DNA of 64,000 bases from positions 20,711,142-20,775,141 of the forward strand of contig OW121742.1 of assembly GCA_933228675.1 (NCBI GenBank), written 5' to 3'. Shown piece by piece: positions 46,576 through 57,690 of the stretch. Origin of the DNA: Stomorhina lunata (taxonomy: Eukaryota > Arthropoda > Insecta > Diptera > Rhiniidae). The position numbers were made by a program, and so were the translations under genes. How positions within the stretch are numbered: position 1 is the first letter of the stretch; each line of letters opens with the position of its first letter. The notes under the pieces were generated by a model. It had not been told where the DNA came from. It worked only from the letters and a program-made list of their open reading frames with translations, and did no database searches.

Positions 46576-47325
46576 TCGGGGTTTTCAACAGGGACATTAC
46601 AAAAGTACAGGGACAGCAGACGATGCCGTATTTTTTTCTGCTCTTTTGACATTTCCCTTCAGTAAGGTTTGCCATTTCATGATGAAAAAACAATTGAGTC
46701 AACAATGAGTCGAAATTATTAAAATTTACCATCGACATTCGGAGTCAGTGGCCTCAACGTTAAGAACGCGAATCATCTTCAGCGATGAGGCTCATTTCTG
46801 GCTGAATGGCTTCGTCATGACATAATATGCGTTATTGTCAGGCAGCAATCCACAAGTACTCCATGAGTCGTCATTGCATCCTGAAAAATTTACAGAGGCG
46901 TCACTGAGTCATACTTCTTCCGTGATGATAAAGACCGACATGTTAGTGTGAATGGAAATCGCTACCGTTCAATTATAACCGAATATTTTTGGCCCCAATT
47001 GAATGATATGGACTTGGAGGACATGTGGTTTCAACAGGACGGCGCCACAAGCCACACAGCGAATGTCACAATCAATTTATTGAAAACCAAGTTTGGGGAA
47101 TTTGGAGTTATATCACGAAATGGTCCAGTCGATTGGCCGCCTCGGTCATGCGATTTGACACCGTTAGACTATTTTCTGTGGGTTTACGTCAAGTCTATTA
47201 TCTATGCCAACAAGCCAGCGACGATTGATAAACTTCGTACGAATATCGAAAGGGAAATTGCAGCAGTATCGGCCAGTTTATGATTGAAAACCGCCGAAAA
47301 TTGGGTTCAGCGTCTGGACTTCTGA
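46576..47325 (+). mobile_element. Tc1/mariner-type element, copy T2, 3' truncated
   Basis: A left terminal repeat follows TA at 46574-46575 (TCGGGGTTTTCAACAGGGAC, then ATTACAAAAG). The element runs to about 47325 and is cut off at CAGCGTCTGGACTTCTG, where a 5'-truncated R2 begins, so a deletion or rearrangement joined the two. It carries the same internal deletion as T1 and preserves the uninterrupted CGGCG target site used by the Transib-like insertion in T1. Confidence 0.82.
46680..47283 (+). pseudogene. Tc1/mariner-type transposase pseudogene (T2)
   Basis: HTH-like VEIIKIYHRHSESVAS follows an early stop. The central ~100 residues are missing as in T1, then IIFSDEAHFWLNGFV (first catalytic Asp kept) and a frameshift at GTCATGACATAA. 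From 46948 it reads MNGNRYRSIITEYFWPQLND, with second Asp in FQQDGATSH, third Asp in PPRSCDLTPLDYFLW, and a stop at 47281 (TGA where T1 continues). By eye 37 residues separate the second and third Asp in this copy, which may include an indel. Better preserved than T1 but not functional. Confidence 0.85.
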
Positions 47326-47935
47326 TATTTGCTAAATTTTTCCATCATACAAATATTTTCTCAAAACTTATATATAATATTTAAGCTGTTTCCGTCATTT
47401 GGACTTATATGAGAGCTATGGTCAAATCTGAACCAAATATCTCGAGATTTGGAAAATACAGTTGTTACAAAAATTACGTATGCAAAAAAAAGACTCAAAA
47501 TTCTCATTATCTTTAGATTTATGACCGTGTTAGGGATTTTTGTTTCATTTAGTGAGTTTTGACAGAAGAGTTTCTATGGGATTTCAAAATTTGGTACAGT
47601 GATTTTGGCTTACATAAGAAGTATTTGTTTTAAATTTCATGAAAAAATATTGATATTTGTGGCCAAAATATCAATTCCGGGACCGATCAAAAAAATTATC
47701 TGCGCCAAATTTCATCAAATTATCTTTTGAATTGCGACGTGTACTTTGATTACATGGTTTACATGAGGGTCCAGCCAGACGGACGGACTGATATCGCTAA
47801 ATAGACTTAGAAAGTGATTGTAAGTCTATTAGTAAACTAAAAGGTGGGTCTAAGACAAATATATCTATGCGTTACATAAATCAACGCAAACCTATAATAC
47901 CCTTTCCACCTATGGTGGTGAATGGTATAAAAATG
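47326..47935 (+). mobile_element. Dispersed repeat R2, copy 3, 5' truncated
   Basis: Starts inside the element (TTGCTAAATTTTTCCATC) and ends with ACCTATAATACCCTTTCCAC, then GGTGGTGAATGGTATAA. It contains GTCCAGCCAGACGGACGGAC, as copy 2 does. Fused to the truncated 3' side of T2. Confidence 0.82.
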
Positions 47936-49539
47936 ATGACCTCTTATTTGACGCTCAGTGTTATAATTAAATATCTATGCATTATTGTTAAATATTCTTA
48001 AAATGTATTTAATATCTTCTTTAAGCCGTCACATTTCTTTTTATGCTCAAACGCCGTTAAATTTTTCAAACGACTTTAGAGTCTGTTTGTAAATGTCAAA
48101 ACCATAAACTAACAACATAGACTGAGGACGCAACTGTCAAGTACATTTAAGAGACGTCATGGTACATTTTAGAGGCGCCATATTGTAATAAGTATTACTG
48201 TATTGGTAAAATTATGTTTAAGTGGTATTAGTGCATACTAAAATATCCACCACATACTAAAGCAGAGTTGCTTGGTATTGTTGATTTTTAAATTTTTATT
48301 TTTGAATTTGCACTAGAAATGCAACACTGGTTTGAATGATTTTTAATTCCCCACAAGAAAAAGAAACTCAACAATAAAATGTCAATAAATTATTTGTTTA
48401 TGAAATAAACAAAGCAAATGTCACAATATTTTTATTTTAAAATAAATTTATAAGTTTTTATACATAAAATGTATAACGGAGTTATATAATTTTCTGTGCC
48501 TGTTGAGACAAATGATGGGCTTATTTTGCGACAACTACAAAAAGCTCGCCACACGAGATTTTTTTGGGAATCTTGTGTTTTTTCTCTTCCTGAACATTGG
48601 CTCACTCTTCAACAACATGAAAATCTTGGCCGGGAAGTTGAGAAAAGTCTGTCAGTACGTATGTTTCGTCATCCATCACACAAAATTTGTTTTAAATTTT
48701 TCTCTCGTTTTTTTCAGGATCAGGAACTTCTTGAAACTTGTATGTCTTCGGCCCAGCGTGAGCTGCTCTGTGGACAAAACAAAAATATTTTCTCAAAGTG
48801 TGCAGTGTGCAAATTTTGTCATAATCGGTCACCATAGCTTCCATATAAAAAAACTTACGGAAATACAAAAAGAAGTGGGTTTATGTCCGTCAGATAAAAG
48901 CGCAATAGCACCATATCGAAGAGAGCTAGATTGACAAAATTTTACAAAAGTATTTTCGATATCTTGAGTATCGATATCTTGTGTATTGAAAATGAACAAA
49001 ATCGGTTAACATTTAGTTAAAGCTCCCATATAACCCCGCCCCAGGAAACACACAAATTGAATACAACTGTAATAGCTATGACGACTAAATTTACATTAGG
49101 GAAGTTTTATGCAACTATTGGTCAGTATATCAAATTTTATAGGAATCGGTCCATATTTGAATATAGCTTTCATATAAAAAACACTCCCTTAACCAAAAAA
49201 ATGTAACAAAGGCCAATTAAAAGATATTAAATTAGAAACTATGACAGCTATGGCCACAAAACTTTGCTAAATTCCAGACTTTTTATACGGTAGATGCGTT
49301 AGGAGCTCCTCCTGTAAAATAAACTAGAACTGTAGTTATGTCCTTTTTTATTTTAGGTGATATATTCTACGAACATATTACTTAAACAACTGTATAAGTT
49401 TTAGATGCATGTGCAAAGTATATATTTAAATTATTTTCTGTTTATCTTTTATTTATTTATTTATTTATACAAAATAAAATTTAAAATTTTTAAGGTCCAT
49501 CAGCACCTGAAATATAGCCAAAATATAATAAAAAATAAT
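47936..49539. other. Intergenic DNA with an unrecognised frame and repeat fragments
   Basis: 48500-48935 holds two overlapping frames, listed separately. 48950-49200 carries AATCGGTCCATATTTG and AAGCTCCCATAT phrases typical of fly dispersed repeats, so at least part of this stretch is decayed mobile DNA. Confidence 0.45.
48503..48934 (+). other. Unrecognised open frames, possible decayed exon pair
   Basis: One frame reads MRQMMGLFCDNYKKLATRDF and stays open for 143 codons; the overlapping frame at 48496-48837 stays open for 113. A candidate GTACGT donor at about 48656 and a TTTTTTTCAG acceptor ending at about 48718 would join two parts and remove 60-odd bases, the size of a fly intron. I do not recognise either protein. 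Neighbouring repeat phrases make a decayed element just as likely. Confidence 0.25.
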
Positions 49540-49761
49540 CAGGTATGTGATGGAGAACGATCGATTTCAAATCGATCGATTTCAGATATATTTTTGAGAT
49601 AATTTGCGGTTATTTTTCCAAAAAATTCAGATAAAATATCAGTCAAACGGATTAAAGCCAAAATTTTCAGTTTTTTTGGGGGAAATAACCGAAAATTAGC
49701 TAAAAAAATATGTCTGATTGATCGATCGATTTGAAAACGAAAAATGTCCATCACATACCTG
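49540..49761. mobile_element. MITE-2, complete copy, 222 bp fold-back
   Basis: Ends CAGGTATGTGATGGA and TCCATCACATACCTG are perfect inverse complements, and the stem continues imperfectly for ~80 bp per side (ATCGATCGATTT, AGATAATTTGCGGTTAT against ATAACCGAAAATTAGC). No clear target duplication. The CAGG start would suit a hAT-type MITE, but this is inference. A second copy is split at 21840-22749. Confidence 0.88.
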
Positions 49762-50508
49762 AATATATTTATTTAATATTATTAAAAAAAAAAACAAACA
49801 AAATTTCTTTACATACCCTTTTCAATTACAAATAATTTTTGTTTGTTTACATTTTCATTTGACAGTTGTCAAAATGACTATGTTGAATTCACAGTACCTG
49901 TATGTGAGTTCACCACCTTAGTTAATTTATTCACCACATTTTTTTGGTGCCTTAGTAGAACATATGTTCTCAATCTATGTGTTTTATCTATGGTCAAAAC
50001 AAACAAATTATTTTGCAGCTTTAAATGCGTATTACTATTAGGGTTTGCATTAAATTTACTGGAAATATTTAGTTAATTTTATCGTTTTCATATTATCCAT
50101 TAATTTATTATTTCTAAAAGACTTAATAAACTTACTTTTTTCTTAAATACGTACTCGTAAGCAGCCAACGCATAAAGCTGTTCTGCTGCAGGCACAAACA
50201 CTTTTTTGCAGGGAATACATCAAAAATTAACTTTCTCACTTATTGTTTCAAAGAAATGACACTTTTAAATGAATTTTCACAAAATTTACATTTATTTTCA
50301 GACATTTTAAGTAAAATATTAACATTAATTTGATAATGAAAATTAAAAAGCAAACAAAACTTGTCTCGGAGAACTATAATCAAAGCTAACGGTAAATTTA
50401 TGACAACAAAAGCATTTTAGTTGTAATTCACAATAGAGAACAGAGATGATAATAAAGAAAACAGTGCTACCCACTTGAAGTTGAATAATATAATGTTGGT
50501 TTAAAAAA
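49762..50508. other. Intergenic DNA, no gene seen
   Basis: AT-rich. A 77-codon frame at 49843-50076 is hydrophobic and unrecognised. Not called. Confidence 0.5.
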
Positions 50509-50760
50509 TACCCAGTAAAACTTTTCATTACCAAATAATGAGTTAAACAGTTAAACTATTGAACACGAACTACTTACTCATTCGCTGTTTAAGTCATTAC
50601 ATTAACATGGGGATGTCATTGGAGACAAGTACTTACCAATTGCAGAAAAGTAATGACTTGGGTAAGCAATTTGAAAGCAACAACAACAACAGCAACAACT
50701 TTTTTGTTGTTGGTTTATTAAAAACATATATTTTTAAACGAAATACAAAATTTTTTTTAT

Positions 50761-50827
50761 GATCCCATGGGGGCTCGAACCCAGACCCTCCGACTGCTAG
50801 GCAGAGACTCTTCCACTGAGCTACTTC
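50761..50827 (-). mobile_element. tRNA-like sequence, probably a SINE head
   Basis: On the minus strand, TAGCTCAGTGG (A box) and GGTTCGAGCCC (B box) lie at tRNA-like spacing, with an anticodon-like loop CTAGCAG between. The acceptor arms (about TATGAAG and TGGGATC) do not pair and the T stem is poor, so it is not a functional tRNA gene. An A-rich tract follows. It differs from the SINE at 29837. Confidence 0.6.
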
Positions 50828-51039
50828 ATATGTTGAAAACTTAGCAGCTTATAATTAATATAAACAATTTTTAGATCCAAAATCATGTGAAAATAACATT
50901 GTTTTTCCCTGCTTTTTTTTGCTTTGTTGTAATTTTTGAAAAAAATATTTTTATACGATTTTTTGTAATTATTTTAAAACTTTTTTAAAATTATTTTAAA
51001 ACTTAAACAATTTAAATCTTCTTTTTTGTATAAGTTTTT

Positions 51040-51260
51040 ACATAAGATTGACTCTTACTTACTTAAATGTTACAACCTGTTAAGGTCAAAGTCCGAGCAT
51101 ATTTTAGAATTCCATGGATTTCGATCTTGTGCGAATATTCTCCAATTTTATAGGCCAATCTTTGAAAAATGTTCCTCTACTTGGTCTTTCTATCGAAGTT
51201 TCGGACATCCTCCTCTAATATTAGGTAGTGGTACATTTCAATTCTAATTTTATCCTCTTC
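51040..51260 (-). pseudogene. LINE ORF2 C-terminal fragment
   Basis: The minus-strand translation contains NIRGGCPKLR, then KDQVEEHFSKIGL, NWRIFAQDRNPW with internal stops. This is the R(G)RPKLRW-D-VE...IG..NW...AQDR..W tail seen in many insect non-LTR retrotransposons. The same tail (MRTRSKSMEFF-type end) recurs at 57293-57484. Broken and partial. Confidence 0.7.
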
Positions 51261-51645
51261 ATTGTATATTTTTTCAAGAGAGGGTTACTAGCCCGTAATC
51301 CTAACCCATTTTTATCGATCTTATGGGACAATTCTCGGAACATGTTACAATATTAATGGGTGTTAAACTAGCTCCCCGGGTGATACCATGAGGAGGTGTG
51401 TGTCCACAGTTGAGATGAAGGATGACCCAGATAAGTTGGGCTTACCAAGTTAAGACCAATTAGAATCGTGTTTGGTATTCAACATCTCCTACATAATCAA
51501 AATTTACTCATGATGGTATTTTTTCATTAACGTGAGTTAGTTTTAAAAATTTTTTTTACAGAAGATAATATTTAAGTTCTTAAAATTCAAAAATCATTTA
51601 AAAAGACTCTTTTAATAAAAAAAAACTAAAAAAAATTGTTGCCCT

Positions 51646-51690
51646 TGGTGGGATTTGAACCGGGGCCATTCAGTTTAAATTACCATCTTA
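51646..51690 (-). repeat. B-box-like tRNA-derived fragment
   Basis: On the minus strand, GGTTCAAATCC matches the Pol III B box and is followed by CACCAAGGGCAACAA and an A/T-rich tract. No A box was found at the expected distance, so this is at most a SINE relic. Confidence 0.4.
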
Positions 51691-51899
51691 ATTACAAATA
51701 AGTACTTCTGTAATAACTTATTATTTATTCGGATGGTATGTTGTAGTCGTTACAAGGTAACCAGTTATCAGAGTACTTGCCATTACCAAAGTTTTGCTGG
51801 GTAACTTAAAATAATTAGATTAGTGTATGTTTTTATAGTTTTAATTTAATTCTTAATTGGTGTGTTTCATATCACAATCAATGTTGTGTAAGTTTTCAA

Positions 51900-53640
51900 C
51901 GAATTTACTTTTTTTAGAAAATATTTCAAAAATGTACTTTTTAAAGGAAATTTTTCACAAATTTACTTTTTATAGGAAATTTTTAAAAAAATTACTTTTT
52001 ATTAAGAAAGTTTTCAAAAATTTGCCTATATTTTGAATTTTTTCGAAAATTTACATTTTATAGGAAATTTTTCAAAAATTTACTATTTATAGGAAATTTT
52101 TAAAGGAATTACTATTTATAGGAAATTTTTCAAAAATTTACTATTTATAGGAAATTTGTAAAAAATTGACTGTTCAGGAAATTTTTCAAAAAATTACTTT
52201 TTTTAAGAAATTTTACAAAAATTTACTATTTATAGGAAATTTTTGAAAAATTTACTATTTATAGGACATTTTTCAAAAATTTACTTACAGGAAATTTTTC
52301 AAAAAATTTACTTTTTATAGGAAATTTTTCAAAAATTTACTTTTTATAGGAAATTTTTCAAAAATTTACTTCTTATAGGAAATTTTTCAAAAATTTACTT
52401 TTTATAGGAAATTTTTCAAAAATTTACTATTTATAGGAAATTTTTAAAAGAATTACTATTTATAGGAAATTTTTCAAAAATTTACTGTTTATAGGAAATT
52501 TTTCAAAAATTTATTATTTTTAGGAAATTTTTCAAAAAATTACTTTTTATAAGAAATTTTTCAAAAATTTACTATTTATAGGAAATTTCTCAAAAACTTA
52601 CTATTTATAGGAAATTTTTCAAAAAATTACTTTTTTTAAGAAATTTTTCAAAAATTTACTATTTATAGGAAATTTTTCAAAAATTTACTATTTATAGGAC
52701 ATTCTTCAAAAATTTACTTTTTATAGGAAATTTTTCAAAAATTTACTTTTTATGGGAAATTTTTCAAAAATTTACTATTCATAGGAAATTTTTAAAAGAA
52801 TTACTATTTATAGGAAATTTTTCAAAAATTTACTATTTATAGGAAATTTCTCAAAAATTTACTATTTATAAAAAATTTTTCAAAAATTTACTTTTTATAG
52901 GAAATTTTTTAAAAATTTACTTTTTATAGGAAATTTTTCAAAAATTTACTATTTATAGGAATTTTTTAAAAAATTTACTATTTATAGGAAATTTTTAAAA
53001 AATTTATTATTGTGGAAATTTTTAAAAAATTTACTATTGTGGAAATTTTTTAAAAATTTACTTTTTATAGGAAATTTTTCAAAAATTTACTTTTTATGGG
53101 AAATTTTTCAAAAATTTACTATTTATAGGAAATTTCTCAAAAATTTACTATTTATAGAAAATTTTTCAAAAATTTACTTTTTATAGGAAATTTTTCAAAA
53201 ATTTACTTTTTATGGGAAATTTTTCAAAAATTTACTATTTATACGAATTTTTTAAAAAATTTACTATTTATAGGAAATTTTTAAAAAATTTACTATTGTG
53301 GAAATTTTTTAAAAATTTACTATTTATAGGAAATTTTTAAAAAATTTACTATTGTGGAAATTTTTTAAAAATTTACTATTGTGGAAATTTTTTAAAAATT
53401 TACTATTGTGGAAATTTTTTAAAAATTTACTTTTTATAGGAAATTTTTTAAAAATTTACTTTTAATAGGAAGTTTTTTAAAAATTTACTTTTAATAGGAA
53501 TTTTTTTGAGGGAATTTTTCAAAAATTTACTTTTAAAGAAAATTTTCCAAAAATTTGCGTTTTAAAGGAATTTTTTCGAAGATTTACTTTTTATTGGAAT
53601 TTTGCTATGAAAAATATTTGGCAAAATTTTTTGAAACAAA
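51900..53640. repeat. Minisatellite array 9, 29 bp unit, non-palindromic
   Basis: Units alternate AAATTTTTCAAAAATTTAC with TATTTATAGG or TTTTTATAGG. A GTGG-containing short variant (ACTATTGTGGAAATTTTTT) is amplified at 53000-53420. It lacks the CTATAG self-complementary core of the other arrays. Confidence 0.95.
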
Positions 53641-55009
53641 ATTTTCACCTCGCTGAAAACGCATTTCTAAATGGTTTTTATAAATTTATTTTTATGAAAG
53701 AAAAAATTTGATAGGTTCTGATGAACTTAATTTACTAAAATTGATCAGGTATATTTTTAAAAACACTAAAACGCAAAACCCTTTTTTATCTCAATTTAAA
53801 AAAAAATGGACTGAATCCACTTTCAAAATAAGGTTTTCAAATTAACTATGAGAGGCACTACTAATATAATTTGTTGGCTTAAGCCGACGATATTACTAAC
53901 TAACTACTGAGACCATTAAATCGAGAGATGGCTCAAATATTTCCCAACTATATAAAACGTTTTATTTTTATTTGTTATTTCTGGAGTTTGGTTATAGACG
54001 AGGTTTGGTGTAATTATTAATTTACAAACACATACATATATTAAAACCATATATTACAATATATAAATCTCAGCATTTATAAAAAGAATAAAAAAAAATG
54101 ATGAACAAAAATGTTAGACGTAATAGCCCCACATGTAATATAGACAGTGCAAAGTAAAATGCAATATCAAAAAAATCAAATATAGCCATCCTTTTTCAAA
54201 ATTTTAAATTTTTTTACCTTATGTCAATACTTAACTAAAGGCTCCTTTCTTTATATTTCTGGAATTAAAAACTGAATGGCTATATTTGCAATATTTGTTC
54301 TTTTTGATGGTGATTGTTCTACCCTTTATTGATTTGTATTAAAAATAAATATCACAAATGTATTTCACATATTTTTTAACTTCGGAAATAGATAACTTAA
54401 TGACTACATTTGTAAGTCACTTTTACATTAGTCAGGTTTGGCTTTTGTCAAGTCTTGAATTTGTATGAGAAAAAACTGACGGAATTAAAATTGAGCAAAC
54501 CTGACCGTACTATCAAGTTTACGATAATTTTGAAAATTTGTATTAAATTTAAGAAAAATGAAATGAAAACTGATAAAGAAAATGCTTGTGTGTGAACGTG
54601 AATGCAGGTTCAAAAGAAATTTAAAGAAAAACTGATCAAGAAAACCTGATTCGTGTGAAACGGGACTATTATATATTCTTCTGATGGTGACTGTCTGACC
54701 CTTTATCAATTTGTATTCAAAATAGTTATCACAAATATAACATATTTCACATATTTTGTAATCAATTCAATTTTAAATTTGATCTAACGGTATAATTTTT
54801 ATAACTTCGCTCTGGCAACACACATCCATCTACACAAGCAATCACAATAACACAATTGAGTAACCGTTTATTTCTCTCCAATTCTCTCATCACTAACCGC
54901 ATGAGCCAAATGTCATTTCATTCTCTTTGTGTTTACGTAAATTTTAATGAAGAACTTTTGCAAATAATTTAATTTTTCTTCCCAGAAAACATCAAATAAA
55001 AGACGAAAA
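53641..55009. other. Region upstream of mRpL17, no other gene seen
   Basis: AT-rich. A minus-strand 74-codon frame at 54485-54709 is unrecognised. The segment 54800-55009 presumably holds the mRpL17 promoter and 5' leader: GGCAACACACATCC and pyrimidine runs TTTCTCTCC and TTCTTCCC. No TATA box or initiator could be assigned with confidence. Confidence 0.45.
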
Positions 55010-55680
55010 ATGAATCAAGCCGAAGTGACAAAATTAATGTCGCAGCTGCGTTTTGCTGTTAGACCCAACAGAAGAAACTTGAGAAATCCCGATGGCCCAG
55101 AAGGGCGTCTAATGAAATTGCGGAAAACAGTGACTGCATTGGTCAAACATGAACGCATAGAATTGTATCACAATCGGGCTGATGAAGCCAGAGGCTATGT
55201 GGAATTGGTAAGATTATTTATAAAGAATTTAAGGGAAATTTGATTTATATATAATTACATTAACAGCTCATTTCCGATGCCATACGCCATGGAGATCGTC
55301 ATAAGGCCACCATGGAATTGGCCGACTTTTGGTTGTTGGAAAAACAATTGGTTCACAAATTATTCAAAGTTCTGGCGCCTCGTTATGAAAACAGCAATGT
55401 TTCCTTTACACGCATGTATAAAGCTCCCCGCGATTATCCCGGCATGTATTATCAAAAGGCTGTTTTAGAACTAAGAGGAAATCCCTACCCCTCCCTCTTG
55501 CAAGATTTCTCACAAAATCGTAACTTTATTCATAATGTTTTGTTGGATGAAGCACGTAAGGATTACAGACGTGAAAAGTTGGCCCAAATAGCCACCAAAA
55601 TGGCCAATGAGTCAGAGGAGGTGGTAGCGGAACCGGTAAAGGAGCCAAAAAAGCCTACTACTGCTGATGAGAAAAAGTAA
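55010..55680 (+). CDS. mRpL17: Mitochondrial ribosomal protein L17 (bL17m), two exons
   Basis: Structural protein of the large subunit of the mitochondrial ribosome, encoded in the nucleus and imported into the matrix. Exon 1 is 55010-55207 (66 codons, phase 0); intron 55208-55266 (59 bp, GTAAGA...ACAG); exon 2 is 55267-55680 with stop TAA. The protein has 203 residues. The bL17 fold is evident from the N-terminal RRNLRNPDGPEGRLMKLRKT, then TALVKHERIELYHNRADEAR and (across the splice) ELLISDAIRHGD, matching the bacterial pattern R-N-..LVKHE.I.TT..RAKE.R...E.LI..A. The second half (RYENSNVSFTRMY, AVLELRGNP) fits the L17 core end. The Lys/Glu-rich tail (from about residue 180) is an animal-type extension. 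The start has an AAAA ATG AA context; no earlier in-frame start competes. ATTAAA at 55966 is a possible weak poly(A) signal. Confidence 0.95.
55208..55266 (+). other. mRpL17: Intron of mRpL17
   Basis: 59 bp, GTAAGATTATT donor and TTACATTAACAG acceptor, phase 0. Removing it joins VEL to LISDAIRHG, restoring the continuous L17 motif. Confidence 0.93.
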
Positions 55681-56204
55681 TAGGATTAAAGTGTTATGTG
55701 AATTAGTTATTTTCTTTAAGAAAAGCTTAAAATTTAATTTGTTAATAGTGTAATAATTATAAAAAAGAAACTGAACATTTATAAACCAGATGAAAGTGGC
55801 TATAAATTATTGAATTGGAGGCACCAAGTCACCAACCTGGTCTCCGCTTTTTTGCAGTAGTCCTCTTTATATCTAAACTCCATTACGAAAGCTTAAAATT
55901 GATCATTGCAATACCGATTTGCAAATGCAAATGAATTGCCTATTTATTGTAATACATATTTGTAAATTAAAACTTTCTACATAAATTTGTTCGGTGTTAT
56001 TAGACGTGTCCCAAGAATAAGTGGAATATGCTTTGAGCAAGATAAAAGCTCTTCGTAGATTTTAAATGAGCCTTCGATATTGTGTATCGGAATGCAATAT
56101 AATTCACCAAAATAAAAGATTTCCCGGTGAAGGTCGTGACATTGACACTTTAGTTGTTAATGGGAGACGTTTATTTATCATATCCCCCAAAGTGTTATCT
56201 ACCC

Positions 56205-56520
56205 AGGAATTAAAGAACGCTGTTCACCAGAGGCAAAAAACCTGTATGAAAGCAATATTCATATAACTCATATCTCAAAAACTATACAAGTTAGGAATAT
56301 GATTTTAAAAACGTATTTTTATTTTTTTCTCGCTTTATATATTGGCTGTAAAAATTTCATCTCGAAACTAATTTTTATTAGGCTTACGACAAAAAAAGTA
56401 TTATTCAAAACGCAGGCGGCGTAAATGAATTTTTGTTCATCATAGAAATGAGGCCGGGCCTATCGACGCGAAAAAAACGTCTTTTCGATTATTTGTCAGT
56501 TATAGCGTTCTTTAATTCCT
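56205..56520. repeat. Fold-back with perfect 17 bp inverted repeats
   Basis: AGGAATTAAAGAACGCT at 56205-56221 is the exact inverse complement of AGCGTTCTTTAATTCCT at 56504-56520. Between them lies AT-rich sequence without a recognised feature. May mark the ends of a small element or be a fold-back duplication. Confidence 0.6.
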
Positions 56521-56539
56521 ACGACGATATAATTCTTGG

Positions 56540-57060
56540 ATAGCTTGTAAGATACAACAATTAGAGAGGATCCTTCTAGCGTAAGATGGGCCATATAGGA
56601 GAAATTTAATGATTTCGGTTATGCCGATGATTTGTATTTAATGACCTTTAGTTTTTCGGAATGAAGTCGGGTGTATATATTGTACGCATGTATATATGTA
56701 TATTATACGCAAACTGTTTATGTAACTCTTCGACAGCTTGTTAGATACAACAATTAGATAAAAACCTTCTATGTAGGAGAAAGTTAATGATATCGATTAT
56801 GCCGACGATTTGTTTTTAATGAGTTAGTTTTTCGGAACGGAGCATTTCTGACATGGCTCGGGAAAGTCTCCAACTATGTGATGTTAAAGTTTTGATGATC
56901 TCTCCGATGACATCCCAAAAGAAACTGCTGAGTTAGCATAATGTTGCGATCCTCTAGTGGAAGGACATTTGCTTCCTCACAAAGATGATGTGGCAATTAG
57001 AGTGAAGTCTGTCTTACACCGCTTTAGAAGGCCGAGACACTTTGAAGGTGTTTTTAGTCC
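56540..57060 (+). pseudogene. LINE reverse transcriptase fragment, catalytic motif duplicated
   Basis: DFGYADDLYLM at 56611-56643 and DIDYADDLFLM at 56789-56821 are two copies of the reverse transcriptase active-site box (YADD), in blocks 178 bp apart that also share TTAGATACAACAATTAGA and TAGTTTTTCGGAA. The flanks are full of stops. It is a decayed non-LTR retrotransposon with a local tandem duplication. Confidence 0.65.
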
Positions 57061-57292
57061 AACGGACATAGCACTGAATTCCCAGAATATAGTTTCTGAT
57101 AGCAATTAGTTTTGAGAGAATTGCTCCAAGCCACAAATTATCAAACGCCTTGGAATATCCACAGTTTTAACTTTTCTTTCGTCGAAATGGTGAATAGAAC
57201 GGCACCATTTTTCTGATAGGAAGGTTAATATGTCACCCGTAGAGCGATCCCCTTGAAATCGTTATATAATTCCATAAATAAATGGCTTATAT

Positions 57293-57690
57293 TTACAATG
57301 TGTTTAGGTCAAAGAATTCCATGCTCTTCGATCTTGTGCGCATATTCTTCAATTTCGTGGGCCAAGCTTTGAAAGATTTTCCTCTCTTGATTCTCCGTTT
57401 GATTTCAAGATTTATATCATTATTTATGTTGACAGCTGTACCAAGATAAACAAATGCTTTTATAGCTATAGTTCTTAGCGACACATGTGGTCTATCTCTT
57501 GTAGACTGTCTGTAGAAAGTTTATACTAGGAAGTTCCTGATAGTTCCTAGTAGGAACTATCAGTTTTCTTATTAATTCATTGACAACTATAATATTTTTA
57601 TTACATTCATTCTTGATACCAAAAAAGTCTGAAGCCTCCTGGAGCAATGCGCGTCCTATGGTTGCTTTAAACAGCTTCGTTCCTATCATG
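57293..57690 (-). pseudogene. LINE ORF2 fragment on the opposite strand
   Basis: The minus-strand frame reads FVYLGTAVNINNDINLEIKR, close to the F.YLG..V......EI..RI motif downstream of the polymerase core of insect non-LTR elements. It then passes directly to the C-terminal KNMRTRSKSMEF tail also seen at 51040-51260, so the intervening part is deleted. Upstream (57492-57689) the frame continues without recognisable motifs. Confidence 0.65.
57537..57563. repeat. 27 bp perfect palindrome
   Basis: CTGATAGTTCCTA and TAGGAACTATCAG flank a single G. It lies inside the LINE remnant and is probably a local inverted copy. Confidence 0.9.

Larger units (their letters stand above)
50509..51793. mobile_element. 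Possible DNA transposon relic bounded by inverted repeats
   Basis: CCCAGTAAAACTTTTCATTACC at the left and the inverse of AAAGTTTTGCTGGG at the right, with TA outside both ends, suggest terminal inverted repeats and a TA target duplication. Internal AAGTACTTACC/AAGTACTTGCC phrases occur near both ends. The interior holds a tRNA-like segment, a LINE fragment and a second B-box-like segment, so it is a composite. No transposase frame. Confidence 0.5.

Noticed and set aside
50761..50827. Functional tRNA gene (anticodon-like AGC)
   Set aside because: A and B boxes are good, but the acceptor stem does not pair and the T stem is poor; a SINE head is more likely.
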